This document shows, piece after piece, positions 55,914 to 64,000 of a stretch of 64,000 nt of DNA. A program made the position numbers and the translations under genes. The notes beneath the pieces are model-generated. The model searched no databases. It saw only the letters and a list, made by a program, of their open reading frames with translations, and was not told the DNA's origin. The DNA is from Amborella trichopoda (Eukaryota > Streptophyta > Magnoliopsida > Amborellales > Amborellaceae), in contig NW_006500346.1 of the NCBI RefSeq assembly GCF_000471905.2, positions 1,037,208-1,101,207 on the forward strand. Reading direction: 5' to 3'. Positions within the stretch are counted from its first letter, which is position 1. Every line of letters begins with the position of its first letter.

Positions 55914-57360
55914 TTAGGGCCGTTTGGATACCTGTATTTCTATTACGGGGAAATAGATTACGAGGAAATATGTCATTTCCAGTGTTTGGTTACCTACGTA
56001 GTGGGCAGGAAATGAAACACATTTCCTAACATTTCCTCGAAAATTATGAAATCTATTACCCACCCCAATAGCTAAAAAAGACCCCGCATACTATCGACCT
56101 ATAACAAGACTGGTTACGGGAGGCACCTACATACAAAATGTATTACGAAAAAAGACGGGTAATATCAAACCCCCAACGGACCCACTAGAAAATATTAAAT
56201 ACTATTCATAAATTTGAGGTCCGCATCATGCTATCTTTTACCTCTCTCTCGCTGAGAAACTCTGTTTGTTGTGCCTGCAATAATATGGCTTCGCACTATA
56301 TCCCTCGACTTGGCTCCTTGGTGGTTTCCCATTTTGGCCCGAAACCCTAGTTTTTCACTCGACCTACTTGGATTTCGATTTTCAGGTGGTTTCTTAGCCA
56401 GATTTCCAGAACCCACATCTTCAAAGTAGATCCTCTTTCCGAGCATTAGCCCATTCATGGTCTCACACTCATTTTCTTTGTCTCTCTAAAACTGTCGCTC
56501 TCTCTCTCTCTAGCTTGGAGGTTGGTAATGTTGGTGCATCCTCCTTTCTATCTGTAATTGCTCAAAATTTACAACCTTTATTCATATCATCCCTTGTGTT
56601 TAGGGGGAAAATAAACAAAGCAAGGAAAGCATGCCTAAAATCATCCATTTTTTCAAGGAAAAATGTGAAATTTGTGGGGGCTAAGGGATCAGCACCGCTG
56701 GTGGAGGTGGTATTACATTCACTGGTGAGGCAGCACTGGAGGAGAGAGAAGAGGCGCAGGCTGTGGAAGCATCGAAACTGGGGGAAGAGAGAGAACAAGC
56801 AGGGGGTGGTAGGTCAGGCAGTGGCGGAGGAGTGAGAATAGGCATTGGCGGTGGAAATATTGGAAGTGGAGGAGGAGAGAGAAGTGGTATAGGCGGTGGA
56901 AGTATTGGGATTGGGAATATGTGATTTTTTTGAATAAAGTGTAGTAATAGTAGGGTGGGAATCTTATTGGGTTATTATGGGTTTGCATTTAAATTTTTTT
57001 TTTTATGTAAATTCAAACTTGCCGGGTAATTATTGCCGGATAAAATCAACCCAGATATTACCTTCACATATTAGAAAACAAAGTGGTTTTAATTGAATAT
57101 TTCATATTAAAAAGAAATAAAAAAGTATTAAAAAACCAGATTACTATAGATAAAATTAACACAATATTTTCTAGTCAAAATGTCGGTAATGCATTTTTCA
57201 GATTTCTTCAAACATAGCCAAACAATAGCAATGTATTTCTGAGGTTGAATCTAGATATTACCCAAACAGTAACAATCTATTTGCAGGTAATGTGTTACGT
57301 CAGTACTGTATGATGCCAATAATATATTTTCCTATTTTTCCAGGTACCCAAACGACCCCT
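55914..57360. mobile_element. inverted-repeat DNA element, about 1.45 kb, non-autonomous
   Basis: The left end GGGCCGTTTGGATACCTG and the right end CAGGTACCCAAACGACCCC are inverted copies over 18 bp (2 mismatches). This terminus type is shared by Tourist/PIF-Harbinger and some hAT elements. The left flank TTA would suit Harbinger, but the right flank does not match cleanly. The interior has a GGAGGAG/GGTGG-rich tract (56700-56920) but no recognisable transposase. Confidence 0.55.
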
Positions 57361-58113
57361 TTGCGATAATATGCTTGTCTCCCTAATTATGCTGCATGGT
57401 ATTTTTATAAAATTTGATAGCCGTCCTATTGGGATTTTAACATTATTTTGTTGTTGATGATAGTATTCCATAATGGTTTCTATGTTTTAGTACTAGTTAT
57501 TCTAGTTTTATGGAGCTTCTAATCTCACTTTGTTCATAAAATCGACACGGTTGTAGGGTGCAATGAAACATTGTTTGTTAGACTATCTTAGACTGATAAC
57601 ACTAAATATACACAATAAGCATGATAAACTATCTTAGACTGAAAGGTCAATAGATGAAGGCATGGCTTAAAAATGGCTAAAATGTTCACATGTTTTCTGT
57701 TCACTGGCCCAACCAAAATGGCATCCATCAAGGATGTGGATTTTGTCCATCTAGTCTGTGTACTAGTGGACTGTTTTAAAAACTTGGGGAAATGATTTGT
57801 GTCCCCCCACCCCCCCCCAAAAAAAAAAACGAAAAAAAGAAAAAAAAGAAAAGAACAACAAAAAGAAAAAACACAAACACACACAAAACAACCACAACAA
57901 CCAACCCAAAAAACCAAAAAGAAAAAAAAAGTAAAATATTTTAGATCTATGAAATTTCTAAAACATAGGAAGATAGTCAAACAGACACAAACAATGCATA
58001 TTGGGATAATATATTATCCAAATATAAAGAAAAACAACAATGCCTTTTTTCAGATTTTGAAAAATTTGAATATTAAATTGATTTGTCAAACAGTTCTTCT
58101 GAGAGTGGGTTCA
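57361..58113. other. intergenic, no gene; C/A-rich low-complexity block
   Basis: 57797-57930 is a run of C then A-rich sequence (CCCCCCACCCCCCCCC, AAAAAGAAAAG). Open frames through it are low-complexity. Confidence 0.5.
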
Positions 58114-58359
58114 TGTGAGGTGATGTGAGAGTTGAGAGAGACAGTTAGAGGAATGAAAAAGTAGGTCCAATGGGTCTTGTAAGGAGAGAAAGGAGTGTGA
58201 GAGAGGCCATTGGGCCTAGAGAGATAAAGTATGGATGGAGTGAAAATTCTATAAATTCCATCGAAGCCCAAGTTTATTGGAAATAAAAAGGTTTGTTTTT
58301 CTCTTCTCTTTGTCTGCTGCCATCAACAATGAAAGTTTACACGCATATTATTTTCAACA
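58114..58359 (+). repeat. 5' LTR candidate of a decayed copia element
   Basis: It ends TTTTCAACA directly before a primer-binding-site-like TGGTATCAAAGCC (58360-58372). It holds TCTATAAATTCC (TATA-like, about 58247) and an AATAAAA signal near 58282. The start at TGTGAGGTGATG is a guess from the TG rule. No partner LTR was found. Confidence 0.5.
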
Positions 58360-58372
58360 TGGTATCAAAGCC
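58360..58372 (+). other. primer-binding site, methionine-tRNA type
   Basis: TGGTATCAAAGCC differs by one base from the copia consensus TGGTATCAGAGCC. Confidence 0.6.
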
Positions 58373-58806
58373 AGGCCATTGGGCTTCAAAATTCAATATG
58401 GGGAAGACAACCCCCAAGTATTTTTTTACTTCAATTGAAACTTGTTCCAATTTCGAAGTTTGCTTTGTGAGTAAGATTGCCTCTATGTGATTGTTTCACA
58501 TTGCTTGAGGCTTCTTGTCTTTCCTGAGCCGCAAGTGAGGCTTCCAAACAAGTATGGTGAAGCCCATTCCTTTCCTTACTGCCTTGTTTGCTTTTAGGTA
58601 AGAGAATAGTCCCTTTAGTTGCTTTTGGGCTAACTCATCTGTGGGACTCTCTGCTATCCCTCCACGCGGTCAATAGGGTTTCCTGGGAATCAGTTATTCA
58701 TTTGGGCTAGGGTTCCGTTGATTCTCCTTCTTCTCTGTTTCTTCATTAAAAGGGCGCACTATGATCGCGGTTAATAGAGTACTCGAAACATTGTATATAC
58801 TGCTTT

Positions 58807-58994
58807 GACCACAGTTTGGTAAACATTTAGTTCTCTCTCAAAGATGTATGCAGAGTAAGTTTCACTGAGAGACTTTTCGCCAGAGTAACAAGAAGAAAAT
58901 GACCACAGTTTGTCAAACATTTAGTTCTCTCTCAAAGATGTATGCTGATTAAGTTTCACTAAGAGACTTTTTGCCAGAGTAACAAGAAGAAACT
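58807..58994. repeat. 94-bp tandem duplication
   Basis: Units start at 58807 and 58901 with GACCACAGTTTG and end GCCAGAGTAACAAGAAGAAA. They differ at only a handful of positions. Confidence 0.9.
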
Positions 58995-59084
58995 GTCTTG
59001 TCAATGTTAAGTACCATAGTTACTGAAGTCCTCACTTAAAAATAATAAAGTATAGAAATTGGAAGGTGTGGCTGAAAAGGTACT

Positions 59085-59285
59085 TTGCAAGGCAAGGTCA
59101 ATGGGAGGTGCTCAATTGTCCTGAACATAGACCGATTGCCCAAGATAGGCTCGTGGCATGGTAAAAGCAGAATGGGAAGGCCCTACATGCAAATGAAATT
59201 TCATGTGGACCCGATATGTTCCTCATGTGGAGATGTGGAAACAGCGAAAGTAGCCGGAGATTGGTTTGCAACTGTGCACGAGTAG
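59085..59285 (+). pseudogene. possible LINE zinc-binding (zf-RVT-like) fragment
   Basis: The frame reads GRPYMQMKFHVDPICSSCGD, then VETAKVAGDWF. The DPIC..CG..E pattern resembles the Cys-rich region after RT in plant L1 elements. The resemblance is weak, and no RT motif lies nearby. Confidence 0.25.
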
Positions 59286-59289
59286 GTGA

Positions 59290-59500
59290 GCGGTGCGAGA
59301 AAGGCATTATTGAGAGCAGATCTACAAGGATGTAAACAAGGCAATGGCTCCATCATTGAGTTTGCACAAAAAGTGAAAGATCTATGTGACCAATTTAGAA
59401 GGAACTGACATTAAAATAGAAAATGACATCCGAGTTTCTATCCTCTCGGAAAATCTAAGGACTATGTTTGATGCCATGAGACTGTTGATTAAAAAAATAA
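59290..59500 (+). pseudogene. copia gag remnant
   Basis: SIIEFAQKVKDLCDQFRR, then (after a frameshift) IKIENDIRVSILSENLR, resembles the UBN2-type gag of plant copia elements. It lies about 0.9 kb after the primer-binding site, where gag is expected. There are frame breaks. Confidence 0.5.
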
Positions 59501-60720
59501 AGCATCCTTGCATATTTTCAGAACTCTCTTTTCTCAAAGAAGGGAGTGAGTTGGCAATTAGGTGAACTATCTCATCTCAATGAACAGGAAGCAAAGGTCT
59601 GAGGACAGAGTAGACATTTAGGTGAACTCTCTCCTCTCAAAGAAGAGGAGCAAAGTGCTTCTTAGATCTGTGTTGATGTCTTGAAGACTCTAACCTTCAC
59701 AGATATGAGAGTATGGCTTTACAATTCTGAGAGGAAGGCTTTATAGATTTGTGAATCCCCACCAGCTGGAACCTGTAAGGTTTAGGCTCCCAATCACAAT
59801 TACAAAACATGTTAAATATAGGACTATCAGTCTTATGTTCCCCAAATGGTTCTCTACCTCCCTTTCTATCCACATGCTTTTGCAGTTTTCTCACCTCCTT
59901 TTATGGATCTGAGCTCAAATGGCTATAACCTGAGATTACGAGATGCTCTCTGATCTCTTAGATTTTGAGGTTCACAGTGATGGATTGTTCTCAGAGCGCA
60001 AATGGCTCTTAGATATGGTTAGTGGTGATCGTTGCATAGCACCAAAGGTTCTTATGTACAGAGCACAATAAGCTTTATGACATAGTAAACACTCAGATCT
60101 ACACAAGAGTCTCTCAAAATACAAAGTTTTTTGGATTTGAGTGGCTCTTCTATGGGGATCTCTGCCTCCTCTCTCCCCTTCCTCTCAGGTATGACCTCTC
60201 TCCTCCTCAATCCGGCTCTCTCAGATTAGGTCTTTCTGCCTCCTCTCGGGTCTGACTCAATTGGCCTCCTGTCAGGTCTTCTCTTTACCTCCTCTCATAT
60301 GAATTTTACTCTCCACAATCTTGTTTCTGTCGGCTAAATTTTACGTATTCTCATTTTCATATTTTGAATTTTTTACTCTTTCCATTCCTATTTCCGACAT
60401 CTGAATTTTATTCTGCGTCCTCATTTCCAACATTTTCTATCTTGGGAGTCTACTATTGATTGCTCATATCCACCATTAGCATTCCTTAGTGGAAAATATT
60501 TATGCCTTGTATGTGTATGTAACAGGGTACTTATGCTCATCATGCATAGTCCATGTTTATCCCAGGACAGTGGATGATGAGTTGTTGCCCACATTTTTTA
60601 ACTGCTCAAATCTTTTTTGGTGGGAGTAGTTGCTCAACTCCACTGCCATGAAGCATGGGCAATGGATGTTGGGTTAGAGTAACCCAATTGTATACTCGTT
60701 TGACTAATAGCATCTGACCC
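59501..60720. other. repetitive, CT/GA-rich DNA without a gene
   Basis: Phrases recur: GGTGAACTMTCTCMTCTCAA at 59562 and 59621, and CCTCCTCTC/CTCTCAGGT between 60165 and 60300. The stretch 60520-60715 shares TGTTGGGTYWGAGTAMCCAA with 61717-61740. It may be the body of the decayed element starting at 58114. Confidence 0.4.
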
Positions 60721-61384
60721 CAGTGATTCAAAAAGCGGACCGCCCAGTGTCGCCTAGGCGGTCCGAAAGGGCAGCTAATCTGGGCGGTCGATCCCTGGGT
60801 GGCCGCCTAGGCGCTACATAACCTGCCTAGTCGGGCGCCCGTCGCCTAGGGCCTACGCCCCGCCCAGGGGTGGAAATAACTTTTGGTAGGGGCAATTTTG
60901 GTCATTTGTTTTTGTTTTTAAGGCCCAAAAATTAGGGTTTTAAGTTCATTTGAACTTTGATTGAAGTATTGTGTATTGAACTATTGAAGATTCTTTTAAG
61001 TCTTCAAGTATTACTTTCATAGTTTTATAACTCAATTTTGTTTTCTTCATCATGGTGGTGTATTGCAGTATTGGTGTGATACTATTTGATAACTTGGTTT
61101 GATAATTTGGTTGGTTGGAAAATTTTAAGTTTTAATTGGATATGAAGTATGAACCGACTTATGGATTATGGTTAGGCTTATGGAGTGTGTGCTAAATGCT
61201 AATATGTAGTATAATTTGAATTATGTAATGCAATACATATAACTGATACTGACATAACTGCAGAATCCTTATTTGGATTCAACTGGGCCGCCCAGGTTCT
61301 GGGTGCCCGCCTAGGCGTTGGGCGGCCTGGACTCCTCAGGCCGCCTAGGACCCGCCTAGCGCTTTTTGAGACACTGTCTGACCC
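60713..61384. mobile_element. hAT-superfamily element with perfect 8-bp target duplication
   Basis: TCTGACCC flanks the element on both sides (60713-60720 and 61377-61384). The ends are CAGTGATTCAAAAAGCG and the inverse of CAGTGTCTCAAAAAGCG (17 bp, 2 mismatches). Length is 656 bp. The subterminal parts are GC-rich and full of GCCTAGGCG palindromes; the middle is AT-rich. CAGTG ends plus an 8-bp duplication are diagnostic of hAT. No transposase, so it is non-autonomous. Confidence 0.9.
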
Positions 61385-62140
61385 TTACCATAATGAGTTT
61401 GGTTACTATGGTTATCTCGAATATAGTACTTGGGTGCTTTTGCCCAATATCATTTGACCATGCTTCCAAAAGCGATGGACTTTTAAGTAATTGTTCCAAC
61501 CAAAACAAATTAGTGGCTACTAAAGTTTGCAATAGCTTATCATCAACCATCCTCAACATGGATGGTAGATGTCGGGACTTGGTGCCCTATTCCATACACA
61601 TACAGGGAACGGAATATTTTTGAGTGGTTGTCCCTCTTAAATATTGGAGTGGCCTTAAAAGCGAACAACGCATGAACTCCACAGTCCATGGATGAGTATG
61701 GAGTATGGACAGTAGGTGTTGGGTCTGAGTACCCAACAATATAGCTGTACCATATATAGGATAGTATGCCTCCATCATGTCTTATTTTCTAGGGGGCCCA
61801 TATTTTTCCACAAAATTCTTTATCGGGCTGGCGCATGGCCTATATGATGCATGCAAGTATATTATATTTTCGCAAGTGAGATATGCAAATGGATAAATCA
61901 CAAATATTTTGAAAGAAAGGAAATGCATGAAGAATAACCAATTTATCCACTATAGTTTGGTACTTAATTTGATTTGATCAGAACTACAACGATCCAAAAT
62001 GAAGCTTATAATGGTCTCTTCTAGGATCTTCAAATTATTGAAAATCGGGGTAAATTCCTTCATAACCCATACATAAGTAAAACTGCGGTAGATATTTTTT
62101 AATATGTTAAGTACACATTAAGACTGTAAATACTTAGTAC
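61385..62140. other. intergenic, no gene seen
   Basis: Nothing beyond the phrase shared with 60680-60700 was recognised. Confidence 0.4.
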
Positions 62141-62330
62141 AAAAAAGTTTACAATCACCCTTGATCATCAAATGTGAAATCAAGTCGCTGCGGGTGTACC
62201 AATTACCGAGCTTGGAATGAGAAAATTTTCCTTGGATCTTTTGCGGGGAAATGATCACCCCGGCTAGCCAGTTTTACAACCATAGCTTGGGGTATCTTTG
62301 ACATAAATGTACAAAAGGTGACGGTCTCGT
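62141..62330. mobile_element. family B MITE, degraded
   Basis: TTTACAATCACCCTTGATCA, then TCAAATGTGAAATCAAGTCG, and AGCTTGGGGTATCTTTGACA, then GGTGACGGTCTCGTTTT, keep family order. Confidence 0.4.
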
Positions 62331-63203
62331 TTTTTGAGAGTCCCTAATGACATGCAATATAAGGGCTATTTACACATTCACATAAAAGTTTTAAAAAATT
62401 ATTTTTGTGGTGATCCTCCTAAATTTTCGAATGCTTCACTAATTCCAAATATCCTTATTGGTATAAACATGGTACCAATTTCCAAGTTGGTATTTGATAT
62501 TAACTTGGAACTAAATCCCAAAGATTTTGAATTTCCAAAAGGGATAACGTAGAACTTTCAGCAAGGGTAACTTAGAAACCACCAATATGACTAGCATGTG
62601 GCTGCAGCATATTGTACATCATGGGAGCATTCAAAGTCCATTCCTAATGGTGAAGAATAACCATAGCTCCTAATAGGAATTTACTTGGGTAGGATAGATC
62701 TTCATCATATGAATGTATGGTGCACGCCTCTGTGGTGCACCACATACCATATGCCCTGCCAATCCAAAATCAGTGCTATTGCATCATAAATATAAAAAAT
62801 GTGAACTGTCACAAAATTCCAATGGTACCCGTATGATGCAAATTTGCTTAGACTTCAACAAAATGACATTAATCCCATTTCAACTATTTCCTTGGTAACT
62901 GAAATTTATCTTGGATTTAATCTTAACTACTTACATTTTTCATTTTGTACGTGTAAGTGGTTTTTGTCTACATGTATAACTGCAGGCATGATATGATATG
63001 GTTTTGTCGAGTTTGATTCAAAGCACTCTACATTTCCTATGTGGTATACCAATCATGGTAATTCCACTTTGTGAAATTAGAGTCACTAATAAGAGGAAGA
63101 TAGTGGGATGGAAATTTGGAATGGATGTGTTTTAGAGTGGCTGGAGGGAAATTTAGAAGTGGATAAGCTGGTTCATTCTATAATAGATAAATGCTGGCAT
63201 ATA
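62331..63203. other. intergenic, no gene seen
   Basis: AT-rich, with an inverted GGTGCACGCC/GGTGCACCAC pair near 62720-62743 only. Confidence 0.4.
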
Positions 63204-63620
63204 GGACCAACCATACTTTATAGGACAGAATGTTGGCTGTCAAAAAACAACATATCCATGGAATGAGTGTGGCTGATGAGGATGTTGAGATGGATGAGTG
63301 GAAAGACAAGAAATGATAGAAGTCAGTATGAATACATCAAAAAGAACTTAGGGGTAGCTCCAATAGGCAATAAGATGAGGGATAGTAGATTTAGATGGTC
63401 TGACCATGTGCAGCATCGACGTAGAACGACATCAGTTAGGAGGGATGATTTGGTTCAAGTGGAAGGCTTTAAAAGGGCAAGGTGAAGACTCATAAGGACA
63501 TGGATGGAAGTACTGAGAAGTGATATGGCGACTTATAGTCTGACTGAAGGTATGACCCTTGATAGAGCAGGATGATTGAGTAGGATTCGTATATCTGATC
63601 CCAAATAGTTGGGATAATAC
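63204..63620 (+). mobile_element. RTE-clade LINE, 3' terminal part
   Basis: LYRTECWL, then MRMLRWMSGKTRNDRSQYEY, GVAPIGNKMRDSRFRWSDHV and QVEGFKRAR are conserved C-terminal blocks of the RTE reverse transcriptase protein. The untranslated end has GATCCCAAATAGTTGGGATA, as in the family. A frameshift near 63250 and stops after 63483 show it is inactive. It is truncated at the 5' end. Confidence 0.75.
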
Positions 63621-63634
63621 TCGGATTAAATATA

Positions 63635-63836
63635 TAAAGAGACTGATTACTTTTAGTACAAGGAGATCACCACCATTGTCCATCCAATTTTAAGCAGGAG
63701 GTTGTGAGTGCGCCGTTGAATAAACTCAAAGCAAAAAAATCAAAAGATTTTTTTTGAACTTCGTGATACACCCCAAGTTGTCCAATTTGGCATCTAATGA
63801 ATAGGAGCAAATGTGACCTTCTTGTAACAAAGATAA

Positions 63837-63840
<4 letters not shown>
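63635..63840. mobile_element. family B MITE copy, right end lost in an AT repeat
   Basis: ATTACTTTTAGTACAAGGAG, then ATCACCACC, pairs with TGTGACCTTCTTGTAACAAA, then GATAAATG. The interior has CTTCGTGATACACCCCAAGT. Confidence 0.5.

Positions 63841-63841
<1 letters not shown>

Positions 63842-63882
<41 letters not shown>
63842..63882. repeat. (TA)n microsatellite
   Basis: About 20 uninterrupted TA units. Confidence 0.97.
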
Positions 63883-63884
<2 letters not shown>

Positions 63885-64000
63885 GTATATACTACTACAC
63901 TACCTACTAACTAACGTAAGTACAGTAGTAGAGAGTAGTGTAGGTAAGGTTAATTTAATTTAATTTAGTAGTTACTTTAAATTTTAAAAGTATTACGTTT
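63883..64000. repeat. low-complexity tail built of GTA/TAG/CTA words
   Basis: AGTAGTATATACTACTACAC and later GTACAGTAGTAGAGAGTAGT are made of near-permutations of a few trinucleotides. No function is suggested. Confidence 0.5.

Noticed and set aside
57588..58128. Lys/Gln-rich plus ORF and Phe/Cys-rich minus ORF
   Set aside because: Both derive from an A- and C-rich low-complexity block.

Overview
This is nuclear DNA of a flowering plant. It is AT-rich and full of small inverted-repeat transposons. The two convincing protein genes are plant families: a nine-exon class IV HD-Zip homeobox gene and an intronless PORR organelle RNA-binding gene. The retroelements are also plant types: Ty1-copia, RTE and L1 LINEs with RNase H, and hAT. 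I cannot name the species. Three runs of N (356-512, 36915-37011, 49723-50001) mark assembly gaps.

Layout. Positions 1-21100 hold no secure gene. They are a patchwork of MITE families, here called A (about 400 bp, ends like GTTTATATAAGGTTGCAACC), B (about 235 bp foldback, ends like GGGATTGTATACAATGAGA), D, E (about 480 bp with a central TGACCAAAATACC palindrome) and F (same palindrome core, different ends), with a probable copia LTR, LINE fragments and hairpin elements. 21251-25945 is a decayed minus-strand Ty1-copia retrotransposon with both LTRs, primer-binding site, polypurine tract and broken protease, integrase, RT and RNase H. 26-32 kb holds more nested elements, an L1-type LINE tail with RNase H and many GA-rich repeats. 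32.2-42.1 kb is the HD-Zip IV gene (ANL2/HDG1 type), with a CT-rich 5' region and introns carrying microsatellites and MITEs. 42.6-52.8 kb is again transposon-rich and includes a SINE-like insertion with target duplication, a hairpin-forming tandem array (45801-45967) and an RTE LINE. 52987-54426 is the PORR gene. 55.9-64 kb holds a 1.4-kb inverted-repeat element, a degenerate copia LTR/gag piece, an hAT element with a perfect 8-bp target duplication, and an RTE LINE tail.

Function. The two genes are unrelated: one encodes an epidermal-type transcription factor, the other an organelle RNA-splicing-type protein. No gene cluster or multi-gene system is visible. The most unusual structure is the 32-bp tandem array at 45801-45967. 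Its five complete units each fold into a short hairpin, and the stems carry paired compensatory substitutions. Coordinates of the repeat copies were read by eye and are approximate to about 10-20 bases unless a target duplication or splice site fixes them.
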